This document shows positions 1-13,750 of a DNA stretch of 64,000 nt, piece after piece. The first letter of the stretch is position 1. Every line of letters starts with the position of its first letter. The stretch covers positions 1,922,001 through 1,986,000 of the forward strand of contig CADCSX010000001.1 of assembly GCA_902805475.1 (NCBI GenBank), read 5' to 3'. The notes below the pieces were generated by a model that did not search any database, was not told the DNA's origin, and worked only from the letters and a program-made list of their open reading frames with translations. The DNA is from Entonaema liquescens (taxonomy: Eukaryota > Ascomycota > Sordariomycetes > Xylariales > Xylariaceae). Position numbers and translations under genes: made by a program.

Positions 1-1651
1 GAGCTTTTCCTTGTTCTAGGGCCTCGTTGACTGCGTTAGCCATCCAACTAAGCCACAACCCTCCACGGTATGTAGTACGAGGTGGGTTATAAACAGGGCC
101 GATCAGACAAGCTGCAAGTTCCGTAAAAGAGGTGCCATACGTTCTATATTGCAACTCAGTAGCAAACTTTGCAAGCGGATTCAGCGTGTTATATTTCTCG
201 TACTTCATTGGTTTCCGTCGTATGACTTTGCCTAATTTCCAAAGGTGTCCTCTAGTTAGTGTTCCCTCCTCAGTCAGTCGCGGGTTGATAAAGCGACAGC
301 CTTTAATAAATGTAAGTCCTTGTTTGACAGGAGGTCGAAAGCTGTTAAGCGATTGTTCGGAAAGATATTCTTGTATGTTATGTTTGAGTGTACCTCGGCT
401 AGGTCGTTCCGGGTCGTTTTCTATAATTTCGCCATTCAGAAAATACTGGGCAAGGAGTGACAAGCTGAGGCTACTGCTATCGTTATTGAGTGAGTTTGTG
501 TCAATACGAGTACCGTACTCGCAACAATTAGCCATGATAGCAAGGCGGTCAGATTCGTTCTTAATGCCGCGCGAAATTATGTCTGAAAGGATGATTGGAG
601 ACATGGAACGCGATGCTGAGTACGTCGAGGACTTGTCCTTGAGGAGAACATTGTACTTTGTGGCCCTTTTAATGACCCTATTACAAACGTCCACATCATC
701 GGATATTTCCCGATAAGCAAGGCAGAACTTCGTAGCCCGTTCTCTGAAGGCTGCTGATTGTATACAAATCTCCCCTTCGACCTCGCCTATCATAACGTCG
801 CGGAGATCTGGGAGACCTGGCACTGTGGCTCGTTTACGTCCCTCTAAGTTCCGGTGATGTGGGATAAGCAACATCATGCGGGTAGAAGCTCTATAGTCTT
901 CCTGGAAAGTCCAGGCTCTCGTCCACCACAGGTCAGATGTAATATCATTTAGAAGATCTAACACAGCTGGCTCATCTTCGGGGGCGACTTCGTTACACAT
1001 TAGATTGTTGAGAAGCTCGAGCTCTTCTGCGGTATTGATCCTACGCGTGAGGAGGGCAATTGGCCACTCGCTTAGACTATACACTAAGTGCATACTTTGG
1101 ATTGCTGCTTCCTTTTCCGCCTCGTTCTCTTGGTCGATGCACTCATTATCGATCCAGATATTCTTGCAGCCAACACACCCGGCGTAGTTTAGTACTCGCT
1201 CCCAGATAATTGGTCTCACCTTGCTAGCCAGGGCAGGCCCACCGGCACTACGAGGCTCGACGAAATAGCGTCTTGCCGTTCCTTTGCCTGCCTCTTCTTC
1301 CGCCTCTTCTTCCTTTGAGGCCTTCCATGTGTACGAGACAGCGATATAGGGTATCTCATCAACGTAACGGCCTCCTTCTAGGTCTGAGACGAGATCGAGA
1401 TATCTTCTCCTCAGAAGCGCCGAAGAGTCGGAGGCTACACTGCCATATTCTACACGCCTGCGCTTGCCGCTAGGCTCCTCGTTGTCTTTGGCCAAATAAA
1501 GGCATTCGACGGACTTGAGCCAATTCTCCTTGTTGACAATGTGACCATTGATTATGTTTAGCACGGAGGAGACGATTGAAGACGAAGTTCGATCTCGAAT
1601 TTGGCTGAGAGGTAGTGAAGTATCCTTTTCGACGCCATACGTCTTGGACAT
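1..1651 (-). CDS. HET (heterokaryon incompatibility) domain protein, 3' end outside window
   Basis: An uninterrupted minus-strand reading frame of 550 codons runs from an ATG at 1649-1651 to the left edge; no stop occurs in that frame. The HET signature is readable in order: YIAVSYTW near residues 103-110, NIWIDNECIDQ near 161-171, and WWTRAWTFQE near 241-250, followed by a long C-terminal region typical of this family. HET proteins act in allorecognition and programmed cell death after fusion of unlike hyphae. An upstream ATG at 1691 opens another frame that stops at 1470 and does not carry the HET motifs, so I chose 1651. No intron is needed in the visible part. The C-terminus is cut by the window, so the effector part and full length are unknown. 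Family call is firm; the specific partner or allele system cannot be told. Confidence 0.88.
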   Translation of the reverse strand, partial: MSKTYGVEKDTSLPLSQIRDRTSSSIVSSVLNIINGHIVNKENWLKSVECLYLAKDNEEPSGKRRRVEYGSVASDSSALLRRRYLDLVSDLEGGRYVDEIPYIAVSYTWKASKEEEAEEEAGKGTARRYFVEPRSAGGPALASKVRPIIWERVLNYAGCVGCKNIWIDNECIDQENEAEKEAAIQSMHLVYSLSEWPIALLTRRINTAEELELLNNLMCNEVAPEDEPAVLDLLNDITSDLWWTRAWTFQEDYRASTRMMLLIPHHRNLEGRKRATVPGLPDLRDVMIGEVEGEICIQSAAFRERATKFCLAYREISDDVDVCNRVIKRATKYNVLLKDKSSTYSASRSMSPIILSDIISRGIKNESDRLAIMANCCEYGTRIDTNSLNNDSSSLSLSLLAQYFLNGEIIENDPERPSRGTLKHNIQEYLSEQSLNSFRPPVKQGLTFIKGCRFINPRLTEEGTLTRGHLWKLGKVIRRKPMKYEKYNTLNPLAKFATELQYRTYGTSFTELAACLIGPVYNPPRTTYRGGLWLSWMANAVNEALEQGKA

Positions 1652-3136
1652 AGTCAGTGACTGTCCTAAGCTGGCTCCTAAGCTGGCCCAATTAATTCAT
1701 GAATTTTCGTATCGGTGGTATTAGAAGAAATCCAGTAAATCTAGTAGATATACCACATATACCACGTATACATGGTAAGTATTAAAGGTAGGTATTAAGA
1801 AAAGATGCGGGTTAGAAATGCGGGAGGAAATTGCGGATGGTCAGGTTCTGGAATTCTGGAAACCTGGAGTTCGGCTGGGTTTGAAAGGAAAAAAAATGAA
1901 TTACTCGGGGTTCCGAGTGGACCCCAGCCCGCATTAGCTCAAACGGGGCTGGTTGGTTCCTACCGCCCTGCCGCCTAATAATTCGGCAATTATATACTAT
2001 TTATAGTGTTGTTTAAGTGTTGTTCCAGCTGGTCGCAGTTCCTACATACCTACCATACCTACATACATAGGTAAGGTACCAACTCATTATCGGTTCGGGT
2101 ATTTCATCACGCGATTATTTACTTTTCGGAACTATTTCATTTCTAGGTACATTAGGGTCTTATACGCGCAATTCTAATAAAACCTCCGGGCTTCAATAGT
2201 AGAATATGTTTAATTAATAATAGTAAAGCGATATTCTTCTCTACGGCGGAGTCCAATAAGATTGACTGCGTCTCGTTATCCGGGTTTCCGGCATCCAACA
2301 AATCTTCCCAATTTTATATCCATATATCTTACACCGGCTTCGGATATAATAACGTCGGTAACGCTCCGGGCGTATTCTTGGTCTCTGCGAACGAAGTCAG
2401 TATGGTTTGTAGCCAAGCTGAAAAAAAAATATCAACAAGTTTAATCCAAGTCCTCCGTCTAAGACGTACTCTCGTCCAGAGTATAAGTCATCTCGGAAGA
2501 AACATAAAAATTCTCGCCTAGTATAATAAATGGGAATAGTATGAAACTACCCCTTAATGAAAAAGTGAGTGTGTGGCGGTTTGACTATTATATTAATGTA
2601 AACTGATTGAATGGTGAGGTGCCACGTTTTGGTTGGAGGTCTTTCATTTTTCAATCATAAAAATGTTCCAAAAGCAAGTTGTGTACCCCTTATCGGACTG
2701 AGGGCATACGGAGAAACTTGAATCCTAATCGAACAAGTTAAAGCAGATATACAATATCTTTAAGGGCTTGATCTAAGAAATATGATGAAAACTATCCGGG
2801 TACGTAAATCGGTACTTATTCCCATGAGGTATTCTCATATACATAAATTGATGTACGTTCCAATTTATTAAGCCAGTTTTAGTCCAGTTACCTAGTTATA
2901 TGACTTGATCATTGAGAGCTTTAGACGTCAGTTACTAGTGCGATAGTTACCTTATGTAATTGTACCTTAAACTTCTTGAGCTTTATCCGAACTTTACCTA
3001 AGATAAGCAAAGCATGTATAATAGACAGCGCTCCACCTTACATCAACAAACGAACAATCGCAACTTCTAATACTTATCACAAAATTTACTCACTCATTTA
3101 ACTCACAATCTTCACATTAAACTTTCGTTGACAGGT
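1652..3136. other. Intergenic, divergent promoter region between HET gene and QNS1
   Basis: AT-rich sequence with no supported gene. It should hold the promoters of both flanking genes, which diverge from here. Around 2041-2080 there is a cluster of TACCTA/TAGGTA words that recurs in other gaps of this window. Confidence 0.6.
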
Positions 3137-6117
3137 ATGGGTCATCTTGTCACAGTTGCGACATGTTCGCTAAATCAATGGGCCCTTGATGTAAGTCTAA
3201 CAGCCGAAAAAGCAACTTCTTTGGCCCGCAGCGGGGGACTAATGATATATCTCAGTGGGAGGGAAACACCCAACGTATTATCGAGAGCATTCAAAAAGCT
3301 AAAGCTGCTGGTGCACGGTTGCGTGTTGGACCCGAGGTAAGGAATTCGGAATTTTCTCTTATTATTCAGGTTTCGCAATTATGATCCGTCGTTTGCTAAC
3401 CCGATATGATAGCTAGAAATCTGCGGCTATGGATGTCTCGATCACTTGATGGAGCAGGACCTCTACTTGCACTCATTAGAGATGCTGAGGCGAATCCTGC
3501 TTGATGAAAGCTGTCATAACATACTATTAGATATTGGTATGCCTATCCAGCATCGGAACCAGCGATTCAACTGCCGAGTGATATGCCTCAACTCCAAGAT
3601 CCTCATGATCAGACCGAAGATGTGGCTTGCAAATGACGGCAATTATAGGGAGATGAGGTTCTTCACCCCGTGGATGCATCCCCGAGAGGTCGAAGACTAT
3701 CATCTCCCTCGCATGCTTCAGGAGATCCAAGGAGCCACACATGTACCCTTCGGTGACGCTGTTATCTCCACCCCTGACACTTGCATGGGCGCGGAGACAT
3801 GCGAGGAACTCTTTACGCCTGCAGCGCCTCACATCCCCATGAGCCTCGATGGTGTAGAGATTATCACCAATTCCAGCGGCTCGCATTTTGAGCTGCAGAA
3901 ACTCGAAACTCGACTCCAACTCATTATGGAAGCTACCAGGAAGTGCGGGGGTCAGTATGCCACTTTTATTACTCTATTCCAGCACATATTATCTCGTTTT
4001 CATATTTATTAACTCGAGTCCGTGGTCTAGGTGTTTATCTTTATGCTAACCAACGTAAGTCAACCTGGTCCGGGTCGAAAATCTAAAGCTAATCAGACCT
4101 CAGAGGGCTGTGACGGTGACCGGTTATACTACGACGGTTCAGCCATGATCATTGTGAACGGAAATGTTGTAGCCCAAGGTTCTCAATTCAGCCTTAATGA
4201 TGTCGAGGTGGTAACAGCAACAGTAGACCTCGAAGAAGTGCGAGCCTACCGATCGGCAATCTCTCGAGGCCTGCAAGCTGCCAGTTCCAGTTCCAAGTAC
4301 AAGCGTATTCAGACTACATTCGAGCTCAGTTCAGAACAGGATGATTTTGATATTGAAAAGCGCCCATCTCCGCCGATCAAGCTTCGATACCATACTGTGG
4401 AAGAAGAGGTCGCGCTCTCAGCAGGCTGCTACCTTTGGGATTATCTAAGACGATCTGGTGTAGCAGGGTATCTCGTTCCTCTAAGCGGTGCGTGATACTC
4501 TACTCCTATTTCGCCGGTCACACTTGCTAATTCATATTCCATAAAAAGGAGGCATAGATTCCTGCGCCACGGCAACTATCGTCTACGTATGTCATAAAAC
4601 CTTACCATTCTTCCTCGTCTTTATTCCATCTCAATAGGAGCGGTCCTTACAGGCGGGGGGTTGGCCTGTTTCTACCCCTGAGGCGGGGTTTACTTCGAGT
4701 AGAATTTCCGCGAGTGATTGCTGACGCATATTTCAGTCCATGTGCCGTATTGTGATGGATGCGGTCAAGGAAGGGAATCCCCAGGTAATCAATGATGTGA
4801 AACGGATTGCTAAGTATAAGGGCGAGAACATTCTCCCTGAAACCCCACAGGAGCTTTGTAATCAGATCTTCTCGACCATCTACATGGGCATGAAGGCGCA
4901 GAGTTCTCATGAGACACGACAAAGAGCGAAGGATCTAGCGGAAGCCATTGGCAGCTACCATGTCAATCTAGATATTGATGATGTCTACAACGCTCAGAAA
5001 GCGCTCGTCGTCAACACACTAAACTTCGAGCCGAAGTTCAAGGTACATGGTGGAAGCTACCAGGAAAATATCACACTTCAATGTCTACAGGCAAGAATCC
5101 GTATGGTTACAGCTTATGAGTTTGGGCAAATCTTGCCGACGGCTCGCAACAGGCCTGGTGGTGGGAGTTTGCTCATCCTTGGGAGTGCGAATGTGGGAGA
5201 ATCTCTTCGTGGCTACCTTACAAAGTACGTTTTCTGTCCTGTTTTAGTTTCGCTAAGATGCTAATGGTCTGTAAGATATGATTGTTCAAGGTCAGTATAG
5301 AGAATATTTCCAAACCAAAACTGATTGTTGGTATCATTGTCCGCCTCTTGATGGGTGTCGCATGATCTACCATATACTTACAATTGCCCTCGGCCTCGCT
5401 GTTCATAATAGTTGCTAACCCCTATTTTTGTTTAGTGCCGACATCAATCCAATCGGTTCTATAGACAGTAAGTAGTCCATATTTCAGGGCCTCTCATTCT
5501 GTTGCACCCAAAACCCTCCCTTGGCCTGCCCCCCAAAGACGATGCCTAAGTCCTCGACGTGTTGGGTTATCCACCGAAAAACAATAGCTAACATTAGATT
5601 TTTTGTAGAGGCCGACTTAAAACGCTTCATTGCCTGGGCCGAGAAAAACTTTGACTTGCCATGCCTGCATGACTTCCTAACCGCTACGCCAACCGCCGAA
5701 CTAGAGCCCCTAACAGAGTCCTACGTCCAGAGCGACGAAGCAGATATGGGAATGACTTACGCGGAGTTGACAATTTTCGGAAGACTGCGTAAGGAAAATA
5801 AGCTAGGGCCTTTCGGCATGTTCCAGCGGCTTGTTCACGATTGGAGCGCCGATCGTGTTGAAGCACCCGATGACGACGCCCCTGAGTACACACCTGCTCA
5901 GGTGGCAGAAAAGGTCAAGCGCTTCTTCCATTTCTATGCTATCAACCGCCATAAAATGACAACTCTCACGCCCGCTCTGCATTGTAACCCCTATTCCCCT
6001 GACGACAACCGATTCGACCTTCGACCGTTCCTGTACCCTCCCTTTTGGAAATCGTGGTCCTTTAAGAAGATCGATCGGGAGTTGGAGAAGATTGAGAAGC
6101 GGATGGCAAGCAAATAA
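3137..6117 (+). CDS. QNS1: Glutamine-dependent NAD+ synthetase
   Basis: Makes NAD+ from deamido-NAD+, ATP and glutamine, the last step of NAD biosynthesis. Ten exons join without frame breaks: 3137-3190, 3256-3336, 3413-3950, 4031-4054, 4104-4487, 4549-4586, 4737-5224, 5276-5290, 5436-5467, 5609-6117, giving 720 residues, close to the usual size (about 714 in yeast). The N-terminal nitrilase/amidohydrolase domain supplies ammonia; its Glu45, Lys114 and Cys175 triad falls at the positions known for the family. The C-terminal synthetase domain has the ATP PP-loop SGGIDS at about residues 360-365, split by intron 5 and rejoined correctly. Intron 2 ends just after Glu45. Very short exons (15, 24, 32, 38 bases) are easy to miss in automatic annotation. 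A complete and probably functional housekeeping gene. Confidence 0.97.
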
Positions 6118-9100
6118 GATTTTATCTACTAGGAGGGCAAATGGTAATACCGCGCCCATCTAAACAGCATGCATAAGTGTAAGACTGGATGTATTGTAGA
6201 AAATCTAAATGTGCAATATACCGAGCTTACTATGGTAGTATATGGTGCATGGCCATAGCACCAAAACCACCTAAGTAGAATAAAATATTACTCTATGGCT
6301 AGGTACTTTCGGAGAAACTTTAGGTAATATGTTTATGTTTCTATAAAGTTTAGCTTCGTAAATTACCCAACCATACCTACAGAAGCGCGAACAAGATACA
6401 TCAAGTTTCTATAAAAGACAGTTACCTATATATGGGTATGCCTCATGGGAAAGGCACAGAAAGCTAGAGCTAACTAGAGTGAAAAACCTTCCGTGGTACC
6501 AATAATTTTTACATATCTAGTCCAAGTGCCTCTTAAGAACCCTTATTAATGAAGGTACGGGCACAGCGGTGAGAAAAAACTGGAAAGGGGTTAGGGAGGC
6601 GACGTTCAAACGCTCTTCATACCCAGGTAAGCAGCCACCCGTTGATAAAACCATCTATATGTGCACTTCCTACGTGAGCCTTGATAATGAGATTTACGTA
6701 GCAAACGATCGAGCAAGAACTTTTTGGTGCTTACCTCCTAATATACAGAGGCGGTCGTGGTAATTTTCTTGATTGCTCTCCTAGTTCAACGCAAGGGTTA
6801 AGATGGCGGCGGACCCTAGGGTTAAGGTTAATGATGGCAACTATACGTAATACTGTTTGAATATTGTTTCGCAGGTTCTTTATAGCTGAGTAAGATATAA
6901 TAGTCGGAAGATTGGTCGGCTCTCCCGTAATTATCACCTCGAAGTATGTAAGTAAACCTAGTCTTAGGTGACTTAGACCTCTTGCCGAGTCTGTATCACC
7001 AACGACTACGAATAAAACCGTACCGCATCGCATGTTCGATACTTACTAGGTCTCAGAGGCAGGATATTGATGAGAAACGCAACTCAATCACATCGCCCCT
7101 GAGTTTAAGTTTGCTGTTCTCATCCATCCATCCGCCCACCTGCTTGCCCATCCTCCTATGTAAGGGCACTCTTATTAATTACATGCGCAGCGGTGACTGA
7201 TTGGTAATGCACACAACTCTTTCTCATATCTGTATCTGGAAATGTAGCACGGGCGAGGGTTTCGGCAGATCGGTGTCGATCAGCACTTTCTACGAGGCGT
7301 TATTATTCAATAGAACGGCGTCGGTGACTCCAGAAAAGTCGGGGATGCGGCATTCAATAGTGCTGTAGAGTCATGTGACGTTGTGCAGGGTTTACAATTA
7401 CTCTATTACCAAAGAGATATTTGGTAGCAAAGATCGCTAGTAGCGATTCGTAGTAAGATCGTCAATGTCGTTGTTACAAACCCTCAAGGTTGTTGCGGTT
7501 GTGTGCGTCTCGGCCGGTTGCTGCCCGACGTCATGTTTCGAAACAGTTGGAGAAAACATGAAGGATGTCGGAGCGCAATCGATAAGGACAACAATACAAA
7601 TAAGGCGTGAAGAGGTCGACGATGGTCTAAAACCCTGGCGGCCCTGGTCGCAAGCCCGCCCCCCCTTGGCGCAAGCCTTTTCCCCATCTTAATCGGGCCG
7701 GCCGACGCGAACCCCCCTCGTGAGTCGCGAGGCTTGGACGGGGGTCCGTTCCGCAAAAAGGAGGTTGTTAACTGTAGCACTTAACAGGGGTCGGGCTGAT
7801 TCCCGAAGTACGTTACGTATGATTGCGAGGCTTTTGGGTATCGTAATACTACCTTTACAGCTTTGCACTCTTGCCTCGATCTCACCAAGCCGGTCCGTCT
7901 CCCTTGTGCGTTATGTGATTGGTTCGCTCGGCCAAGACAACCTGTTCTAGAAAAGTCGTACATTACTTGATGCACCTAGCATAACACTTTTATTACTACC
8001 AACCAACTCGTCAGGCTGTGTGATGTGGTTGCCTTAGGTTCTCATAGAGACGTTAGCCCTCCCGGTGTGTGAAAACGAAGTAGTGAGTGCTACGCTATAG
8101 ATGAGCTATGGCGCCATCTAGAGCGTTTCTAGTCAGTGCACAATGCGACGCCATCTACATCTGGAGAACTCGCCCAAGCGTCCATGGCGATCGTATGGAG
8201 ACCTTCAAGTGTGACCCATCATCTGAGAATCGTTGGGTACGCTACTTGAATATCCGCTATTGATTCCATTGGGTGCATTTACCCTTCGAGATCCCCAGTT
8301 TTGGGAACACCATCTCCATTTGCTTGTCCTAAAAATGGAATATCTCAAGTGTCTAGCGTTATTACGGCTTTCTTTCTACGATACCCCGGTGCTAGGGTTT
8401 GCCAATTGAACTCAACTTGTCTAGTGACTCAGTCGTTGTATGAGATAGTAGACCAAAGTGTCATGGCACATCACCGACGGCTCGCTCTCCTTCGACCGGT
8501 AACCTAGCGGCCTTCCGTCGTTGAGATAGCCGAGGGTTCCTGTCGGATGTTACTGTTCCACAAAGCATGCTTCGTCTCAGGCTACCATTTCTAGCCAACC
8601 GGGTTCAACCTAGTGAGCTCGGCGGATGATTCCGACAAAAAGATGCGAGTGGCAGATCAGCTGCATTTCTGTATGGTTTCAGAACTTGATCTTCGTGGGA
8701 GGCAGGATATCCGAGCGGACGAACTCCACATTCTCGAACATGTCTATCGACCAAACAGCACTGCCTCTTCATTGCCGTCAACTACCGAACCACCTCGCTA
8801 GACATTGTCTCAAGTAAGCTCAATACAATGTGAATCTGAAGTGAACAGTTTTATTGTGTCGTCATGTCTTCCCCCTCGAGGCGGGGTATCGAATTTGTTA
8901 ATAAGTCAAGGTTTGAGATGCTGTGAGGCAGTTTAGTATCAAACCTGTGGTCAAACCCGGAAGCAGTGGCATCTCTATGGCTTCACGGAGACGCCTTTAC
9001 CCATACGCAATCTATTTCCTTAACAAGTATCGAAGAGCGAGTGAGTATAAGTGGTTGAAGACATGCGACGAGATGTGTATTGAAAGACTCGCGAATAGGG

Positions 9101-12100
9101 AATGGTCCACCTAAAATGTATCCCAATTTCTCCAGATGAGATGCTAACTGACCAGGCCAGTTACCACAAGAAGGTGCTAGCCTAATTTTGATATATGATA
9201 TACTGAATATAAGTTGAAGAACACAATGACAGGTAGCTGGATCCATTCGTAAACCACCTATTAGTTGATACAGTTTAGAGCGGCATTCGAACAACTCCGC
9301 CATCGGTTGTAACGTCAACATACGTGAAACTTGCCGAACGTGATAGTCTAGATTATAGTGCAGCGATACCGTCGCAATAAAGCAAGATGCGATGCGACTG
9401 CAGCGCATGAATTATATGAGGTACTCCAACATAGAAAAGGAATACTCTTCGGCGCATATAAGACATGCATGCATAAATGTGAAATCGGGTAGCTTTGCTC
9501 CTGTAGAGACTACGCACATATAAACTAGTTACCGGGGTCGATAGAGAGGCGGCATTCTTTAGAAGATTGTGTGCGAAAGGAAAATCAAACTGTTTAAAGA
9601 TGCTGACTGGATGCGACGAGAAGAGGTCCCGAAAATAGTACCTATTATTGGGTTCGGTGCTACTCCTTATGCGAGGTAATTCCGAGTCACTGTAGTAGGT
9701 GGTGACAGAAGGATATAGCAATTTATTTTGCGGCGGCGGAATGATTTCGATATTATTTACCGGATTTGTATATTGTCTAGAGATTGCTTTGAGATGGCCG
9801 AACCGAACGCCTATGCACTAGGACGTCGTAGTAAATCGGCTCCTGTCTAAAACAGCCCTAACCGTTCTTTCTCGGCACGTAGCGTTACTTCAAAGACGTT
9901 GAAGCGCGATATCTAGTGTGATGCCAAAATAGGAAAGTCAATATTCTCTGGAAAACAAATCGTTCCGATCTGGTTCGGCCCTGGTATGTGTTCCTTGGGA
10001 CGATGCGGCGTCAATTCTGGCCTTGTATAATACGTAATCGCCACCGATACCCGTTCTGTTGATTCCAACCTTCTGGGAATAAAAGCATACTTGACCCGGT
10101 TCATGCCGGGAGTCTCGTTTTGGGGGGCCTACCAGGTATCGGCCGAGTACATGATGAATGATATCACGATTTTCAGCGTATGTTAGTATCAACATAATCG
10201 CTGACTGCAGAATCTCCCACACCGAAAAGGGGGCTGACAGCCTGCAGTAGTCGTGATAAAAGTTTCGTGGCGTTTTATACTCGCCAATAGATAAGTACAT
10301 ACGAGATAGCTCTATCACGTCTTGACTAGGTGCTTGAAAATTTTATAGGGATCTGAGGCATTTTCCAAGCCGTCGTGACAAACGTTTCATGGAGGCAATA
10401 ATACGCGTGGCGTTGGTCTTTCATTTTCGTCTCCGTTACTATTACCTTCCATTACAACCATTTGCCTAACGACTAAGACGCCAAAATCTGACGCGTAGCA
10501 AGTCGACGAGTATGGAGTGCTAATACCCAAACCTCGGGGAGTAGCGGGAAGTGGACAGTGTAAGCGTCTAAAACCAAGGCGATGTTATACTGCGGGATGA
10601 TATTCATCGACTTTTTAGTCATATTATGTTGTGCCTCTAGACCCTTGCTTCGTGTCGACAATCTCTTGTCTGGGCAACGCTGTATGATTTGATGGCTCGA
10701 CTTAGCGAATTTGGTCTTTGTTGCGCCGTTCTGTATGGATTGGTAGTTCTGGCCCTATCTTGATGAATACGCCTAGTAATTTCTTGCCCCGTACTCTTTA
10801 CCACATGGGCTCGCTTGAAAAAAGGCTATGGTGACGCGTTCTTCTATTGGTCTAAAGCGCTATGTTGTTAGAACCAGAATTTCCACAAATCCATACAATG
10901 CCCCTTGCATCGGGTTGCTGATCAGTGAGAAGCGGGACAGTGGAACAGCGGGGAATAAAATCGCAAGGCAAAATCTCAGACCTGCAGAAGAACGAGCCAG
11001 TAAAAGTGCGCCGCTGATGTTATCAACTCTGAGAGGCCACCCGCTCAGCATTTTCTCGCGGCTCCCGAGATCCAAAATGCTGGAATGCTCATCTGACTGG
11101 CTGTGGAAGACTCTATAGGTTGGTCAATTATCGCTTCGGCGCCTCTTTTCTACCCTCCCCTATTTTGCTTGTGTGCGAACCCGCATGCCAACCGCATCTA
11201 ATCCGAATGTTTGAATACGAATGGCTACACGACCTAGATTTTCAGCTGACATGGTTGTACGGCGCTGACAAGTAGGAAGTACAATGCATAGTTGGTACTT
11301 GATATAGTTCGCTCCCTGTATTCTGCGGGGCGCACAATTTTTTCTCTCTATCCTCTTAATAGTTTTCTCTGTCTCTTCCGATTGGGAACGCTTGGTGTAG
11401 GTGAGTTGCATCGTCTCCGAAGCGATTACCTATTAAGGCAAGCTTGTCCGGCACTGGGAAATTTGGGAAAGCCCCTGACGAACTGTCGGGTTGTTTTCGC
11501 ATGATATCCATATGATGAAGTAATATGAGCGACAGATCCGATGATGCCACGAGGCCCGTGAGCTCGACAGGGCTGAGACATTTCCCAAGAACTCTAACAC
11601 CCCAGAAGACGTCGAGAACTCTTCGCTTAATAGAAACTAGACAATCTTAAGGTATAGGCCCTTGGAGTTCTAAATGCACATCTATATGTGCACGCTCGCT
11701 TGTCATTTCTTACCCTTGGCAAACGTGAGAACGGAAACATTGTAGCGAGATCTGTGCATCCACATACGTAGCTTGTTCCATATAGGTGTTTGTTTCTTCT
11801 CGTATGTTGGTGGCAAAGGCCTCGAACGCGCAGGCCAGGTACCCAAATGCACGTAATACCTTAGAAACGATTTAAACAATTTTCACGATGATTTTCACGG
11901 TGGCTTATTTTTTGGAGATAAGATAGAATTCTCAGCTAATCTCACTCCGAATTTAGATAGACAAGCGAAAATAGACGAGCTTAGGGGAGAAGTTGCCCTA
12001 CACCCTCCTTTAGACGGCACACGACTTCCGTCTGAGTAAGAACATTGAAGCAATTGACTATACCGCCTAATGCAGGGACAGTCTGATGGTCACACTGCAT

Positions 12101-13190
12101 TTTAGCCTGTCTTCGGCGAAGCTTCGTACCTGCAGGACTAGCCTTGAGGACGGAGATGTGAATCTACCTAATCCCCTTTAAGGCACGTACTATTAGATAG
12201 CTCTTATTATGTCGAAGTTTTACCGGCGCGATGATAGAAGCCTTGAGATGCCAAGTACTAAAGAATAAATTTGTTGAGATTCTTGATCTTTCGAGACGTC
12301 GCCAAGGTCACCGTCGTCGGCTTGTAATTACCTTGTAAGCGTCGCCCTATACTCCATGTGTATTGGGCATGCAACTATGTCTCACCGGCACGCGAGATAG
12401 CTTAGCTGCACTTTTTTAGACCATGTTGGTGCAGGTCTTGGTATTATACGAATATAATTGTCGGGCTGTCGCCATCCCTAAATAGGCCTTCTTGTAACAT
12501 TAAAACTAATAATAACAACTTTTTGTACAGCCTGATGGATTTAACCTTATAGATTCGGCCCGCTATTTGGTTTGTTATTTCGAATAAGCTGAGTGGTATT
12601 TTAGGTAGTATGCGATGCATTGCACAAGCAGTATATTTGTAAATATGTAGAGGAAAGGATAATGAATAATACTTATAGAATTGAAATCCTTCATATATGT
12701 AGCTAATGTATGACTTGCAGACGGATAATCCTTTTCTTAACTCGATACCGACGCCTGTAAAGAGAGGAAGTGGCTTCAATTAGGACGGCCTACCTGTATT
12801 TTAGGTACTCTGTACTTGTACTTTAGAACGAAAGTACCATTTTTAGCGTGATCCCGGAATAACTGTAATTTTCTGCAGGTGCTATCAACTTTGTTTGGAG
12901 TTGCCCTAAATGCTCAGTCCCCCGATGCTTTTACCGTACCATTGGTAGGCAGGCCAAGGTTACTTGTACTCCATAATGGCCCCTACCACTCAAACGCAGA
13001 GATTCGAATTGATCTGTGTGCCGCGAATTTGTGCGACAGCGGATCACCAGTAAGAATCCTTCAATAGCTACCACTATATGTCATACTACTGAGAACATGC
13101 CAAAATATACAATCAGTGGACGTCTATACGCGCAGGATTCAGCGAATCTGCGCCGAAACTCCACTGAACGCAATAGTTGATCCCTTGTTC

Positions 13191-13220
13191 CTTGGGATGC
13201 CTTGGGATGTCTTGGGATGC
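13191..13220. repeat. 10-bp tandem repeat, three copies
   Basis: CTTGGGATGC occurs three times head to tail, with one C-to-T change in the middle copy. Confidence 0.9.
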
Positions 13221-13724
13221 CAGAGGCCAGTAGTAGACCCGTACTCGAGTTGCTCGAAATCAAATTTCTCCACGATGTTATCTAACAAAGCGCCAATTTT
13301 ATTAGTGTTGGTTATCATGGGTTAAAAGACCGAACTTACCTAATTAACCTACAGTAGTCGAAACGGAGCACGACTTAACCGAGTATACAATGCCCCGTCG
13401 TCTCTCTAAACAGCCAAGCGTTGAGCTCTTCTAGGCTGCCAAGATAACAGGGGTCATATGCCTGGAATCCCAGTGGACCGAATTGCAAAGGAACTTCCCC
13501 TGTCAGACTGGACGATGGTGGCCGATGGCAATACTTGGCAGATGGTGAACTCTAGCTTCCCCATGCGGTCCACCGGCCTCCGCCCGGGAGCACACCCCCA
13601 AGGAGCCCTTCAACCATTCAGCGGCTCAGGTCGTACAGAGGCGAGATACGTCAGGGCGACCCAAGAAGGGTAACCCGCAAGGATTATTCGTCCTCAGTGC
13701 CTATCGTATGTGCCTATCTAATAT

Positions 13725-13750
13725 GCAGACACGCAGACATGCAGACATGC
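13725..13750. repeat. 8-bp tandem repeat
   Basis: GCAGACAC/GCAGACAT repeated three times with a partial fourth copy. It lies just left of the foldback element that begins at 13760. Confidence 0.85.

Noticed and set aside
132..716. 194-codon plus-strand open frame
   Set aside because: Antisense shadow of the HET-domain gene, whose minus-strand frame is open over the whole interval and carries the family motifs.
6795..6835. CTAGGGTTAAGG words resembling telomere repeat
   Set aside because: Only two imperfect TTAGGG-like units; not a telomere array.
9938..10318. 126-codon minus-strand frame with a protein-like stretch (FSVWEILQSAIMLILTYAENR)
   Set aside because: Bounded by stops, no extension by plausible introns, and no family that I can name; possibly a gene fossil but not supportable.
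12444..12779. 111-codon minus-strand frame
   Set aside because: Low-complexity K/Y/L-rich text from AT-rich DNA; no splice partners or domain.
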